A DNA stretch of 64,000 nt from Odobenus rosmarus divergens (taxonomy: Eukaryota > Chordata > Mammalia > Carnivora > Odobenidae), in NCBI RefSeq assembly GCF_000321225.1, contig NW_004450398.1, positions 3,132,176-3,196,175 on the forward strand, given 5' to 3'. Position 1 is the first letter of the stretch. Every line of letters begins with the position of its first letter. The notes under the pieces were generated by a model, which saw nothing but the letters and a program-made list of their open reading frames with translations, had not been told where the DNA came from and searched no databases. Below are positions 21,495 to 32,725 of this stretch, in pieces. A program made the translations under genes and the position numbers.

Positions 21495-22740
21495 GAGATG
21501 TCCTGCCATAAGGGATTCTGCAGGAGAGTGGGACCCGGCGATGTGGCCTCCTGGCCAAGGGGGCCAAGGTACAGCGGCAAGACAGGATGCCAGGCAAGGT
21601 CCCACAGGAGAAGGAAGGAGGTGAGCATGGGGTAGAAGTGAGCAGGGGGCCCAGAGTCCTGGAAAGAACAGCGGCTGCTGGCCATGACGGGGAGAGGGAC
21701 GCAGGCTGGGCCTGTAACAACACAGGGCAGGATGTGAACGACCCCGCCCTGCTCTAGGTCCAGGAGAAGGCAGAGAGATTTCATCTCTGTTTCCTTCGGA
21801 GCGACTGCCTGGACCAGGGTCAAGGCTACCAGGCTGGAGAAAACAGTCCATCGGCAATGCCTGCCACGGGAGTGGTGCCGGTCACCCGCTGTGCGTTCTT
21901 GCACAAAGTTCGTTTTGCCCTCTCTGGGCAGAGGGCAGAGGTGAGAGAAGGGACGGGGTGACAACTTTGCTGGTTTTTTTTACTGAGAGGCTCCACAAAG
22001 TGCACGCACAGGGAAAAGGAGCTTGGGAGCTGGGCTCTACCGATGCTGAGCTTTCCATAATAGGAACATCCCAGAGACTCCCACCTCCTTAGATTCCAGT
22101 GCAAATGACAGAAATGGAAAGCAGTCATGAGTCAAGACGAGGCAGTGTGAACTAGTATGTCTGCACCTCTGCATCTGGGCCCCATGAGTACAGTACTGAT
22201 GTGGCTCAAGTGTGCAAGCACACGTAAACACCACCTTGCTTCAGGTCTGGGAGAAACTCTACAACTCTGGGACCCCCCTCCCCCCACACCTCTGTCCCCA
22301 TCTTGTCTCCCCTGGGAACTGCCCGCTGTGTCTTCCCTCCTCCCTCTGCCATGACCTCCCCCTCCCGCTCACCCCAACAGCAGACTGTTTATCCCCCCAC
22401 CCCCCCACGCCCTCAGCTCTCCTGGGAAGGAATCCGCCCTGCTTCTTGCTACCTAGCATCAGAAGAAGACGTTTGGGAAGATGGTCTGTTTGATCCTACA
22501 TAAGAAACTGTTCCCACTCACTCTTTAAGTTCAAAGAGTATGGGCGGGAGAGAAGGACCATTTTTTAATTGCTTGCAGGCCTGATGCTGAATTCCTGAAA
22601 GGGTGGTCCACCGGCCTCCCCAGACCCCAGTTTCGCCAGGGTGGTACTCTGAAGGATTTGTCTCTGACCTCTGGGAATGTCCATGCCCATGCCCCCTGCC
22701 TTTCTAGACCACTTGCAGGTTAAGGATTTCCTGACACCAT
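21495..22740. other. Unassigned sequence with C-rich tract
   Basis: 22266-22420 is pyrimidine- and C-rich. Open frames on the minus strand at 21392-21964 share no domain. Nothing else recognised. Confidence 0.4.
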
Positions 22741-22744
22741 TCTG

Positions 22745-22880
22745 ACTTCATTCATTCGTTCGTTCATTCCTCAAAAACAAAAAACAAAAACCTCTTACAA
22801 AGCACCTGCTCCCTTCAGGTTCCCTGTGGGGTGCCGGGCCTTTGAGATCAATCCAAGTCTGTCCCTCCTCAAAGAGCCCA
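22745..22880 (-). mobile_element. L2 LINE 3' end, antisense
   Basis: 'ttcattcattcgttcgttca' start, 'acaaagcacctgctcccttc' and 'gtccctcctcaaagagccc' follow an inverted L2 3' end with an A-rich insertion. Confidence 0.6.
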
Positions 22881-22884
22881 AAGA

Positions 22885-23280
22885 TGGGTGTGGGTTGGGA
22901 AGTCAAGAGAGACCCAGGGTCTGTGGGAGGCCCAGAGGACGTCTCCCCTGGGCCCAGGATGATCAGGGCTTATCTAAGTGAGAAGGTGCAAGGAGGAGGG
23001 AAGCTGGCCAGGCAGGGGGATGCATAAAGGCTCTGGCACATGGAAGAACATGGCACGCTCTGCCTCTCCATCACTACAGAACGCTCACACATGGGAGACC
23101 TCAGAATACACACAACCCCCCCCCCCCCGCCGCCAAACCCCTAGGCCGAGGGGGTCAGGGAAATGAAGCAGCAGGACATAAATACATGGACAGCTGTATC
23201 TCCATGCTTGGCTACTGCTCAGCTTCCCAGGACCCAAAAATCAGGAGGGTGAGTTTGGACCTTCCAGTACCTTCCAGGGA
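22885..23280. other. Unassigned sequence with poly-C run
   Basis: A run of about 12 C then CCGCC lies at 23117-23133. No other feature seen. Confidence 0.4.
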
Positions 23281-23282
23281 AG

Positions 23283-23425
23283 AATTCATTCATTCGTTCG
23301 TTCATTTGTTCATCTAATACATAAACATTGACTGAGCCTCTCCTATACACCAAGCCCTAAGATAATTCTGGGGATAAAATGACAAGCCAAACCTGCAAGG
23401 TATTTCCTCCTGGAGCTCACAGTCA
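23283..23425 (-). mobile_element. L2 LINE 3' end, antisense
   Basis: 'attcattcattcgttcgttc', 'tcctatacaccaagccctaa' and 'ttcctcctggagctcacagt' are the inverted L2 3' end. They form the C-terminal part of the minus-strand open frame 23314-23928. Confidence 0.8.
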
Positions 23426-24120
23426 GCCCTCGCATCCCCGTGGATGACAAGCCCGTCCTCTGGGCCAGGCCTCTGGGAGCTCCCCGGGGGGAGACAAGGC
23501 GGGGGCTTTGAGGACAAACTCCTAGTGGCTCTAATGGACTTCTCTGTGTTTCCCAAGGCTCCAGCAGTATATCCTGCTGACCCAGCACTTTTTCCAGGAA
23601 GGATCACAGGCTGCCTCAACAGGCCAAGAGTGAGGGACAGAGCCTGCCACAGGGGCCTCAAGGTGTCCTGTGTAAATGCAAAGCATTCAGCACTCGGCCC
23701 TGCTCCAGGGTTCTCAGAATTCACACTGGAAATTATCTGCCACGTCCCAGGGAGCACAGGCCTAGAAAGGCTGCAGAGCAAAACTGCCACAAGGAAAACC
23801 AAACAGCACATTCTGGTTGGTTGCAGGAGTGTGCCTGTCTCCAGAGAAGCGTCAGCCGGGGCTGGTTCAAATGCAAAACAGCTTTGTTGAAACCTCAGCT
23901 TCCTTCTGGCTTTCTCCTTCAAAGGCAAGCTGGTTTCTTTGTTTGCGGACTCCAGGCTTTTTCAGGACACTCACCTACTGTCAGCTCCTCCATGATTAGA
24001 GGCTTTGCAAAGGCCAGTGAACTTTCCTGGGATGATTATTTCCTCTGAATCTCCCAGACCTCGGGGCTGCTTGGAATTCACCTTTATCCATTAGCATCTT
24101 CACAAACACTCTTGATACCG
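23425..24120. other. Unassigned sequence
   Basis: A 148-codon plus frame (23444-23890) and a 204-codon minus frame overlap here. The minus frame contains a hydrophobic stretch (MCCLVFLVAVLLCS) but ends inside the L2. No gene supported. Confidence 0.4.
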
Positions 24121-24124
24121 GAAT

Positions 24125-24255
24125 AATCATCATAATCATAACAATATCATCAACCACCATTAATTGAGACACTAGTATGTGCGTGCTCTGTGACAATCAC
24201 GTGAAGGTCTTCAGTGCATCTGACCCTCCCACTTAGCCCTTGAGATTGGTACTTG
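24125..24255 (-). mobile_element. MIR SINE, antisense, partial
   Basis: 'accattaattgagacactag' and 'tatgtgcgtgctctgtgaca' look like the inverted 3' end of MIR. Confidence 0.45.
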
Positions 24256-24259
24256 TAGG

Positions 24260-24695
24260 GGTTACTGTGGTGTGCCCCCCATATCTCTCCTTTGGGGCTA
24301 GGGGCCCTCATTGCTCCTGCTCCCAGGGGTATTGCTGCCTGACAACTCTTGGCCAAGCTCTTTCCCAGGAATTACATGCCCCCCCCCCCAGGTGGAAGGG
24401 ACCAGGCTCCCCAAGGTCACAGGTTTCCTCCCGGGGAGGGGGGTGCCAACCTGAACCCAGTGCTTGACCCCACCCTTCTGCCTCCAAGAGGAACAACTCT
24501 GCAGAGTGTCCCAGCTCTGGGTAGCTAGTGACGTTGTGACAGGACAAGGTCTCTGTCACAACTGCCTAATAATGGTTGAGCTCCTCCCTCTGCCCCATCA
24601 ACTTCCCTTACTCCTCCCCAAGTGTAGACTTCTAGAACATTCCCCAATAAACTTGCACGCAAATCCCCACCTCAGAGTCTTTTCCAAGGAACCTG
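24260..24695. other. Unassigned sequence with C9 run
   Basis: A C-homopolymer sits near 24380. No gene or transposon recognised. Confidence 0.4.
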
Positions 24696-24699
24696 ATCC

Positions 24700-24800
24700 A
24701 CCACAGTAGATTTTATCACATCTATTCTGCACAACAAAATAAAACAGAAGCTCAGAGAGGTGGTGTGATTTGCCCAAGGCCACACAGCCAAGAAGTTGTG
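24700..24800 (-). mobile_element. MIR SINE, antisense, partial
   Basis: 'cagaagctcagagaggtggt' and 'tgcccaaggccacacagcca' are the inverted MIR core. Confidence 0.75.
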
Positions 24801-24823
24801 GGGGGCGGGGGGGGGGTGGGTAG
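24798..24823 (+). other. G-quadruplex-prone G run
   Basis: GTGGGGGGCG, then about ten G, TGGG and TAGG give at least four G-tracts with one-base loops. It lies at the end of the MIR fragment. Confidence 0.7.
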
Positions 24824-24829
24824 GTACTA

Positions 24830-25445
24830 GACTCCGACTTCAAAGCTCTTTCAGAGGAGTCAATCCTCTCACAGAATACATCCCTTTCCCTCTTTATTCC
24901 AGGAAATGCTGGTTCAGACGCCCCCATGCCCCTCCAGTGAATCACTCACTTCAACCCTTTTCCTGGCATTGCTGGGAAGAGCTGTGGGCACAGGATGGAA
25001 AATGTCAAAATCCATTGGAAAATGCTCTGCAACCCTCAGGGGCAAAATGGTCACAAAAATTTATTTTTTCCAAATCAAACAGAATCAGACTCTGAGCTCC
25101 CATTTGCCGAGGTAGCGAGAAATGAAGATCCTAGGTGTTCTGCCATCTCTCCTCCATGTGAAATTCTCCCCCCATTACCCAGTGCCTGGAAAACGGAGGA
25201 GGGGCGGGGACCTGCCCCAAGACGCGGGGCTCGGAATCTGCGCTCCTCTTTCTGCTTTAAGACACCTGCTGAACCCCATTCTCCGTGATCTCTGGACGCT
25301 GACGCCCAGATGCGCTTCCAAGAGCAATGGCCAGGGGTGTCCTGTGCATGGACCATGAGCCCAGCCACACAGGCTCTCACCACTGCTTTCACTGTTCACC
25401 TTTGCACAGACATCCTGAAAGGATCACTGGTCTTCACTGATGGGG
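24830..25445. other. Unassigned sequence
   Basis: Several 70-105 codon frames overlap on both strands. Around 25195-25240 is CpG-enriched ('ccaagacgcggggctcgg'), but too short to call an island. Confidence 0.4.
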
Positions 25446-25449
25446 TTTT

Positions 25450-25860
25450 GGAATACAGGTGAGATTCAGTGGGGTGAGGTCCGTAGCCGACGACCAAGAA
25501 AGAATTCTTGAGACATCTTTGGAGCGCAATGGTGGTTTATTAAACCATGGGGACAGGATCCATGGGCAGAAAGAGCTGCAGCGCCAGGGTCTTGAGGAGT
25601 GGCTGATTATATACTATGGGATTGGGGGAGGCAAGGAAATGGGAGGTTTCCAAAGGATTTTCATATGTTAAAGAAGACTCACAGGATAACAGAAAGCCTT
25701 GCCTTGTCAAGTTAAGATTGTTTTCCCCTCTAGTAAGCCATTAACATGAAGATAGTTGGGAGCTCCATGGCTCCATATGAAGTCCTGGAAACGTGGCTCT
25801 TCCAAACTGAGATGGGCTTTGAGTGTCAAATCCACACCAGATTTTGAAGATTTAGTACAA
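25450..25860 (-). mobile_element. Probable LTR fragment, antisense
   Basis: 'gcaatggtggtttattaaac' (minus strand carries a TTTAATAAA-like polyadenylation signal), 'aagagctgcagcgccagggt' and 'ggattgggggaggcaagg' resemble a carnivore LTR read backwards. Family not identified and no coding remnants seen. Confidence 0.4.
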
Positions 25861-25861
25861 A

Positions 25862-26370
25862 TTGGAATGAAGGACCATGAAAAGACATAGGGGAACCTTA
25901 AATGCACATCACTAGGTGAAAGAAGCCAGTCTGAAAAGGCTCCGTACTGTCTGATTGAACTATACGTTGTTCTCGAGAAGGCAAAACTTTGGAAAGAATA
26001 AAATATTAGTGGTTGCCAGGGGTTAGGAGAGGGACAAACAGGCGGAGCACAGAGGATTTTCAGGGCAGTGAAACTACTCTGTATGGTACTGTAATGGTGG
26101 ATTATACATACATCTGCCTGATAGAATGAACAACAACCCAGAGAATGCACAACACCAAGAATGAACCTAAGGTAAATTATGAGCTTTGGGTGACTATGAT
26201 GTGTCCATGTAGGTGCATCCATTATAACAAAGGTCCCACGCTGGTGGGGGATGTTGATAGTGGGGGAGGCTGGGCCTGTGTGGGGGCAGGGTGTGGGTGG
26301 GGAATTTCTATACCTTCCCTTCAATAATGCTGTGAACCCAAAACTACTCTAAAATATAATGTCTATTTTT
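25862..26370 (+). mobile_element. L1M 3' untranslated end, sense
   Basis: 'gtggttgccaggggttagga', 'ctctgtatggtactgtaatg', 'gaatgcacaacaccaagaat' and 'gtgaacccaaaactactcta' follow an L1MA/MB-type 3' end in order. The G-rich block 26243-26301 is the usual L1 3'-UTR polypurine/G-quadruplex region. The 205-codon minus frame 25707-26324 is its antisense shadow. Confidence 0.9.
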
Positions 26371-26560
26371 TTAAAGATTTATTTATTTGAGAGAGAGCTT
26401 GTGCCCACAGTGGGTGGAGGGGCAGAGGGAGAGAATCTTCAAGCAGACTTCCCGCTGAGCGCGGAGCCCGATGCAGGGCTCGATCTCACTATCCATGAGA
26501 TCATGAGCTGAGCGGAAACCAAGACTTGGACGCTTAACCGACTGCGCCACGCAGGCGCCC
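26371..26560 (-). mobile_element. SINEC (Can-SINE), antisense, about 20-bp target duplication
   Basis: T-rich tail side 'ttaaagatttatttatttga' to head 'gcgccacgcaggcgccc'. Flanks AAAATATAATGTCTATTTTT (26351-26370) and AAAAAATAATGTCTATTTTT (26561-26580) differ at one base. It inserted into the 3' tail of the L1M. Confidence 0.97.
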
Positions 26561-26589
26561 AAAAAATAATGTCTATTTTTAAAACGCTA

Positions 26590-26824
26590 TAAAAAGAGAA
26601 TGAAAGATCATGTTTTTATGTCAGTTCCATGTGGCGATGATAATATTTTGGATATATTAAGCTAAATAAAACACATTACTTAAATCTTTCTGTCATCTCT
26701 TTCTTTTTACTTTTTTCATGTGTCTAAGGATTTTAAGTTATATAAAATTATGTAATTCTATAATTACGTAAAATTATATTTGTGGGCTCACTTTATATTT
26801 CTGTTTGACAGTGCTGGTCTGATC
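26590..26824 (-). mobile_element. MER33-like hAT transposon, antisense
   Basis: 'tctttctttttacttttttc', 'atgtgtctaaggattttaag' and the end 'tatatttctgtttgacagtg' match an inverted element that starts CAGTGCTGTCCAATAGAAAT in my memory (MER33). Interior worn. Confidence 0.6.
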
Positions 26825-26829
26825 AATTG

Positions 26830-27280
26830 TTTCTACAGAGCTGTCTTCCTCCATCAGCCCTTGGGAGTGCTGGCTCCTTCACTCCTCCATAACCCAGAGC
26901 CAGTCACCATCCCCGGTATGGAGCGGACGCTTTAGTCAATGTTTGCTGGATGGATTGTGAGACCATCCGGATAGGTGAGCGCTTGACCAGGTTGGGAATG
27001 GCTCTCAGGTGCTACACCTGCGACCCTCTTTCATCTGAACCCTCTGTTCTCATCTCATGCCCTCCCTGTGAAATCAACATACTGCATACCAGGGGGGATA
27101 GTTTGACAGTGTCCTCAGAATCCACCCTGGAAACGTGTCCCCTTTTGCTCAGCCCAGGGAGCTTCTTGGGGACACTGCAGACGTCCCAGCCCCTCCAGCA
27201 AAGCAGCTCCTGAAATGCAGTCCCTTCATGCTCAGTATTTCATTGATAGTCCTTTTCACTCCCCTGATGTTTTTGAATGG
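26830..27280. other. Unassigned sequence
   Basis: Overlapping 87- and 132-codon plus frames with no motif. The second runs into a MIR remnant. No gene supported. Confidence 0.4.
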
Positions 27281-27284
27281 TAAT

Positions 27285-27395
27285 CATGCAGGAATTCATA
27301 TCCCCACTTATAGGCGAAAGGCCAGGAAGAGAAATGTCAAGGAGCTTGCTGAAAGGTCACAGAGGATATTTGCTTACCCAGATCTCATTCCCAAG
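27285..27395 (-). mobile_element. MIR SINE remnant, antisense
   Basis: 'attcatatccccacttatag' followed by 'gcttgctgaaaggtcacag' weakly follows the inverted core. Confidence 0.35.
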
Positions 27396-27469
27396 CCAAA
27401 AGCACAAGTAGTCAGACATCTTCGCTCAACCAGAGAGAAGGTGGACTGTAGTCAAGCCAAGGTTTGTTT

Positions 27470-27735
27470 TGCTTTATTATATTTTGCGTTATTTCCTCTT
27501 TCTGATTATAAAAGTAATACATCATCATTATAGGAAGTTTGAAAGGCGATAAAGAATTTAAGGAAGCCAGACAACATAGGCCTTTCAATCCCACTGTTCA
27601 GCCACAGTCAAATAACAGCCCGTTTCCTTCCAGGCTTTGTTCTCAGGGCTCTTTACATAATGTAGAGTGTTTGTCACAATTCCTCCGCCCTACTTTTTTT
27701 ATTCACTATTATAGCTAAGTATTTAAATATCATTT
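27470..27735. mobile_element. Ancient interspersed repeat, family unresolved
   Basis: 'tgattataaaagtaatacat', 'caatcccactgttcagccac' and 'ccgtttccttccaggctttg' occur together in a widespread mammalian repeat that I cannot name with certainty (L1ME-like). Confidence 0.4.
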
Positions 27736-27739
27736 CAAA

Positions 27740-28350
27740 TTCTTCATGGGACAAGTTAAGTGCCACATACCACCCAATAGGGCCTTGCTCTGCCTCATTA
27801 TGGATAAATCTTTGCTCCATCTTATGCTGTTTCCAGAATAGAGACCGAGGATTAGAGTTACTGAGTCCAAGGGCAGGAATATGTGTGAAGCCATTGATCC
27901 ACCCAGCGGAGCTTGTAAGGAAAGAAAAGGCCTTATCAACTTCGGCCCAGGGGTTGCTTTTCCATTCTCCAGTCTCCATCCATAGGGGTGGCCAGGGAAG
28001 ATGAGTAAAGAAGGAAGATGAGTAAAGAACACGCTAATTCTGCCTTTCCACAGACCACACAAAGATCTCCTGAATCACTGGGCTTGGAGCAGATCGCTCC
28101 CAGAGAGCCATGTGGAGGGAGCGTTCACTCACCCTCAAACTGGCCTGGGGAATTTGTGAGAGAAGTCAGAACTTCCTTTTGTTGCAGGAAATGGAGCCAA
28201 ACCTAAATTCATACCATCTACTGGAGAACAGAATTTATTGGTTCGTGTGGCTTCGGAAGGATACTTTGGAAAGAATTGAAAGCAGAACTTACAGGGATGA
28301 GGCCTCCAGGCAATGGGACTGGTGACCAGCCTGGACTTACATTGCCAAAA
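27740..28350. other. Unassigned sequence
   Basis: 'gaagatgagtaaagaa' is nearly duplicated at 27999 and 28015 (16-bp tandem). No gene or named repeat. Confidence 0.4.
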
Positions 28351-28354
28351 TTTC

Positions 28355-28401
28355 TCCCTCTCTCTCTCTTTCTCTCTCTCTCTTTCTCTCTCTCTCTCGC
28401 T
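28355..28401. repeat. (TC)n microsatellite
   Basis: TC dinucleotides with two TTT interruptions over about 47 bases, followed by 'cccccttccctcc'. It produces Ser/Leu and Glu/Arg repeats in shadow frames. Confidence 0.95.
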
Positions 28402-28409
28402 CCCCCCTT

Positions 28410-28925
28410 CCCTCCTTCTCTTCATTACCTTCCACTATAGACAGTTCTTCTCTACATGGTGGGGAAAAAGCTACCAGCCAGCACCTACAATTTACATCCC
28501 CTTTTATATTTCCAGCCAAAAGCAAGAGTGTCTTCCCTCCAGCATCTGTACATCAATTCCAGGGAAGAATGCTCATTGGCTCTGCTAAGGTCACATGCTC
28601 ACCCACTGAGCCAATTACTGATGCCTGAGGAATAGAGCCCAGTGATTGGTCAGACCTGAGGCATACGCCGATCTCATTGGCCAGATCTGTTATCAGATGA
28701 AATCTGATGGATAGTCTTTTTTTTTTCAACCGTAGCTACGCCAGTGAAACGTGCTCATTTGTACCCACAGGCTCCAAGAATATCGGGTTATGAAAGCAAG
28801 GGCATGGACGTTTGATGAGAGTTGTCAAAGCCAGAAGCCACTCCCTAAGGTAAATTTGAATTTCACTTTCTAAAAACGAGATGACAGAAACACAACTGAT
28901 AGGCCACCCACCTTTGATTGATTCC
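28410..28925. other. Unassigned, partly LTR-like
   Basis: 'gctctgctaaggtcacatgc' then 'tcacccactgagccaattac' and 'gtgattggtcagacctgagg' resemble text in old antisense LTRs; family not identified. Confidence 0.35.
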
Positions 28926-28929
28926 AAAC

Positions 28930-29300
28930 AGATACCACGTAATTATGCTATTTACCTGGAGATCACACATGCCAAACGACAAATGTTTCTCTGCAATTAC
29001 CTGACTTTGGGTCGCCTGATTTAGATGTTCAAGTTGCCAAGAAAGAGCACTTATTCATAAATATAATATTACCTATGTATGTTGTCTGGTTGTAAGACAA
29101 TCAGTAAACAGGGGACTTAAGAAAAGTGTACAGTAATTATGAAGTCGTGCTGTCTGGGGGCATGTTACCTAAGCAGGTAATGATGTAGCTGAACACTAGT
29201 TTCTATTGAAATGTCATTCATCTGCAGCTAGGAAGATAGTCTGCAGCTTTTAATTAAGTCACAGAATTTCTCAGCTTTGCTGTGCATTAGGTGGAAGGTG
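28930..29300. other. Candidate conserved noncoding block
   Basis: Unique AT-rich text with several homeodomain-type cores: 'cacgtaattatgctatt', 'cagtaattatgaagtcg' and 'gcttttaattaagtcac'. No repeat family fits. Regulatory status is inference. Confidence 0.3.
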
Positions 29301-29504
29301 GTTTTAGTTCTTTCTCTTTTACAGTGGGGTGAACTGAGGCTTATTTCTCTGGCACAGAACGTGGAAAGAAGGGTTATGAAATCTTCAGTAGAATTTTCCA
29401 CATCTTTTATATCTACCTTCTATGTAAAATGCAATAACTTTCCTAAACATAAAAATTTACTTAGAATTGACCTCAGAACTGAGACAGAACAGTGGAGCAG
29501 ACAG

Positions 29505-29725
29505 AAACTTCTGTGTGTTGAGCACCTACTATGTGCTAGGTATGGTGCAAAGCACTTCCCACATTTCCTCTCCTTATGGCCACCCTGCCTTTTATGGAGG
29601 CTGAAACCAAGGCTCCAAGGGCTGACTTTGTATGCCCAAGGTCACACAGCTCGGGAGCCGCAGAGCTGGAATTTGCAATCAACCCGGTTGGTCTCCAGGG
29701 TCCGCATTCTAGCTGCCACAGCATG
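29505..29725 (-). mobile_element. MIR SINE, antisense
   Basis: 'ttgagcacctactatgtgct', 'tgcccaaggtcacacagctc' and 'gggtccgcattctagctgcc' give an almost complete inverted MIR. Confidence 0.9.
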
Positions 29726-29984
29726 GGATCGTGGGCTGGCAGCTAAAAGGGATGGAAGCCAAAGTTTTCTTCTGTCAGGTTCCATGATGCCAATTTTTGT
29801 GGCTCTACTCATAAATGGCACAAAAATAGCATCTGGTGAATCAGGGCTCATGAGAACCAAGTTCTGCTGGGTAGTTCTGTCATCTGTTGGATTTTGCAAG
29901 ACAAAACCTGTAGGAGCTATCTCCTTTGCTACAGACATTCCGCCTTCCCTTGAGGATTGCCGGCAGCAAAGCTCAGCACGCGGG

Positions 29985-30130
29985 CCAGAGTCCGCAGAGT
30001 ACAGATTTTGGACTCAAATCACCCAGACTTCATTATTCCCCAGCTGTGGCTATGGCTCGGGATATGGGCAATAATTTCTCCTCTCTGAGCCCCAAAACTC
30101 TCCCCTGTAAAATGAAGTCAAACATGTTAC
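29985..30130 (+). mobile_element. MIR SINE, sense
   Basis: 'cagattttggactcaaatca' and 'tttctcctctctgagcccca' then 'ctcccctgtaaaatgaagtc' follow MIR. With the copy at 29505 it accounts for much of the 265-codon frame 29277-30074. Confidence 0.65.
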
Positions 30131-30257
30131 TTATTCACATTACTTCTCTGAAATTACTACCTGAATTTTATTTATGTATATTATATACTTGGACCAGAGC
30201 ACATAAACTGGATGTTTCTGCCTTTGTCATACCTAGTTAGTTCGGAATGTCTGAAAT

Positions 30258-30395
30258 GGATTAATTCACCCATTCAACAAACATTTATAGGGTGCCAGCA
30301 ATGTGCTAGACAGTGCACTAAGCGTATATACCAGTGGACAAACAGATGCAGTCCTGCCTTCCTGGAGCTTACAGTCTACCGAGTGAGAGAGATTT
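30258..30395 (-). mobile_element. L2 LINE 3' end, antisense
   Basis: 'cacccattcaacaaacattt', 'gtgctagacagtgcactaag' and 'ttcctggagcttacagtcta' are the inverted L2 terminus. Confidence 0.85.
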
Positions 30396-30559
30396 AAGGG
30401 TTAGAAATATTTTTGGCTTTAACTGATACTGTTTAAAGTCCCACACTGTCTTAAACCACAAGTGCATTTGTGGCTTCCAAAATAATAAGTCCGTAATAAG
30501 GAGGCCTAGATTTGGTTAAGCAGTTCCATGAATCATGAGGGACCCTGGATCTGCCTGAC

Positions 30560-30800
30560 TTCTGTTATTCTCAGTGTGAGAATGAGCTCTGCCTCATGGT
30601 CACAAGATGGCTGCCCCAACAAATATCACATCTCCACATGACAGCTTTCCAAAAGGAAGGAATCTTTCTTTTATGAAGGAGAAAAATCTTTGCCAGAATC
30701 TCCTAGTAGACCTCTCCTCAGATATCATTGGCCGGAACTGAGTCACATGCCCACCCCTAAGCCAGTCCTAGACAAAGGGAAAGGAAAGTTCCACAAATAA
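30560..30800 (-). mobile_element. LTR-like old repeat, antisense
   Basis: 'ctcatggtcacaagatggct', 'gccagaatctcctagtagac' and 'attggccggaactgagtcac' recur in mammalian antisense LTRs. Subfamily not named. Confidence 0.45.
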
Positions 30801-31555
30801 TTTGAACCAATTGAGGCTCATCTCCTGAGGGTGAACACATTGCCTCTTACTTTAACAACAACGACAAAGATGAGGGAATGTTTGTTGGGCAAAATGCCCA
30901 GCAGTACTTGCTACAAGGAGCAGGTGACCCATGTCAGATGCTGGGTTGTGTGTGAAACAACCACTTGGAGATGCTGAGAAACAGGCCCGCCGAGGTCCAA
31001 GTGCCCAGTGAGGAAAGGAGCCCAGAATACATACCTGGTAAAGGAGCAGAGGTGACCAGACAGAAGCAAAGAAATAACACACGGAGTCTCAAACTCAAAT
31101 ACCTAACAAATGCCAGGTTGGTAATAAAAATTGTAATAACCAGTTACTGCTACTGGGAATTCTGGCCAAGGGCTGTTGGAGCTGCTAAATTTTCAAAAGA
31201 AGTCAGAAATCTAGATTCCTAAAGGAAATCTTCCAAATGTTCAGTGTCAGAAACCTCACACACGCTCACGGCTGACTGAGGCTTTGCATCTCGCCGGGGG
31301 CCTCTCCAAGTCAGCGAAGCCTGAACCCAGTGGATTTAAACACTGCCTGAACATTGCAACCCATAACCCTTGCCCTAACCCACACTAATTAAATCAAAAC
31401 CCTGGAGGGTGGGGCCCGGGCATCAGCATTGGATAAAACCTCCCCAGATTGAGAGGCAGGCTGCAAACACAAAGAGAATGAGCCAGTAATGAATCTGAAG
31501 CTCATGTGTGACACAGAGGTTTACAGTCTGGGGGCTTTCCCTCACCGAGTGCAAC
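30800..31555. other. Unassigned sequence
   Basis: No gene or repeat recognised. 'cccataacccttgccctaac' near 31360 resembles telomere-type text but is not a repeat array. Confidence 0.4.
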
Positions 31556-31559
31556 CACA

Positions 31560-31720
31560 GAATTTCGGGTCAGCCACCGACTACACCAACCAATTAACCT
31601 CGCTAGACTCAGTTTTACTATCTGTAAAATGGGGATAGTAATAAATAATAGCTACCTTGCCAGATTAAATGAGATGGTGAATGGGAATGTCTTAACTGAG
31701 GGTAAAAGCTATTATTAATC
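31560..31720 (+). mobile_element. MIR SINE, sense
   Basis: 'tcagttttactatctgtaaa' then 'atggggatagtaataaataa' and 'ttaaatgagatggtgaatgg' are a clear MIR core and 3' half. Confidence 0.85.
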
Positions 31721-31724
31721 GCTT

Positions 31725-32480
31725 GTCTTCTTACTCTCTGCATGGCGGGGGGGGGGGTCATCTACCAGGTAACCAGTCCCGGCTCCACATGGCTTGGGTG
31801 TACATTCCAGGTTGTGGGTGTAGGCGTGTATGAGTGCGTTAGTGGTCTTTTATCCCTGCCTCCCTTCCTGACCCTGCTCAACAAAAATTCCATCCAGTCC
31901 TCTCACAGGGAGAGGTCTGCTAACCTGGAGGATGCTCGTGATTCAACGTGGCTGCTGAGATATTGGGCAGAATTAGAATACCTTTGCCCCTCCATTCAAA
32001 ACCCTTTCTAGAATGCAGTCACACTGTCCTTAATGTGAAAAGTGAAGAAAACCACAGCTCAGTTATGTTGTGTCACAATGACCATCTAGGAGACTGAATG
32101 GCTTTGTCACTCCGAGCAGAAAGAGGAAGTGCCGGTGTCCCGTGGTGGCTGGAGCTGACAGTTCTTAGCCAGCAAGGTCTCCACAAGCTTGTGCGGGGCG
32201 ACATGTGTGAGGAGAATGCCATCACTCACGGCCTGGTGAGGGGACGTTCAAAAAGAAACTCAGGATTGTGGAATAAAAAGAGGAAAAGCAAAATTAACAG
32301 CTTTCTGCACCCCCTGCTGTCTCCTGATGTCACCTCTCTGACACCTCGGTCAATTAGGGGGAAAATCAGAATCTGAAGTTGGCATTCCAGAATCCGCAAA
32401 GCCTGGAGGCAGAAGGCTCATCTCCCAGAGGACACCATGGGGTGGTGCAAGGCAAACAGCAGATTGGCCTGGAAGACGCA
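31725..32480. other. Unassigned sequence with G10 run
   Basis: Homopolymer G at about 31747-31757. Two 90-codon plus frames (31742-32011, 32098-32376) with no domain. Confidence 0.4.
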
Positions 32481-32484
32481 CAGG

Positions 32485-32640
32485 CCTCAGTTTCAGTGTC
32501 AACTCATCCACGGACCACGCCAACCCCCGAATCTCTCGACACTCAGACTCCCTTCTCTAACATGGGGACAGTAATAAATCATTGGATTTATTGGATCAAA
32601 TGAGGTGACGAACGTAAATGCCTTGACTAATATTAATTGC
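32485..32640 (+). mobile_element. MIR SINE, sense
   Basis: 'ctctaacatggggacagtaa' and 'atcaaatgaggtgacgaacg' then 'taaatgccttgactaatatt' follow the MIR 3' half. Confidence 0.65.
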
Positions 32641-32725
32641 TCGTTTGTTCGTTCATTCAATGAATAAAGACTGAAGGCTGACTCCATGTGCAGCGTTCTT
32701 CCAGAAGCTGGGGCTTGCAGCCATG

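Noticed and set aside
21255..21857. 200-codon minus-strand frame next to the CpG island
   Set aside because: It passes through MER20 and overlaps other long frames in GC-rich DNA, where stops are rare.
23314..23928. 204-codon minus-strand frame with a hydrophobic signal-like stretch
   Set aside because: Its C-terminal part is antisense L2, and no family resemblance or splice structure supports a secreted protein.
25707..26324. 205-codon minus-strand frame
   Set aside because: It is the antisense of an LTR-like piece and an L1M 3' untranslated region.
29277..30074. 265-codon plus-strand open frame
   Set aside because: It runs across an antisense MIR and a sense MIR, has no domain, and is open largely by chance.
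31355..31385. Telomere-like 'ccctaaccc' text
   Set aside because: Only two irregular units; not an interstitial telomere array.
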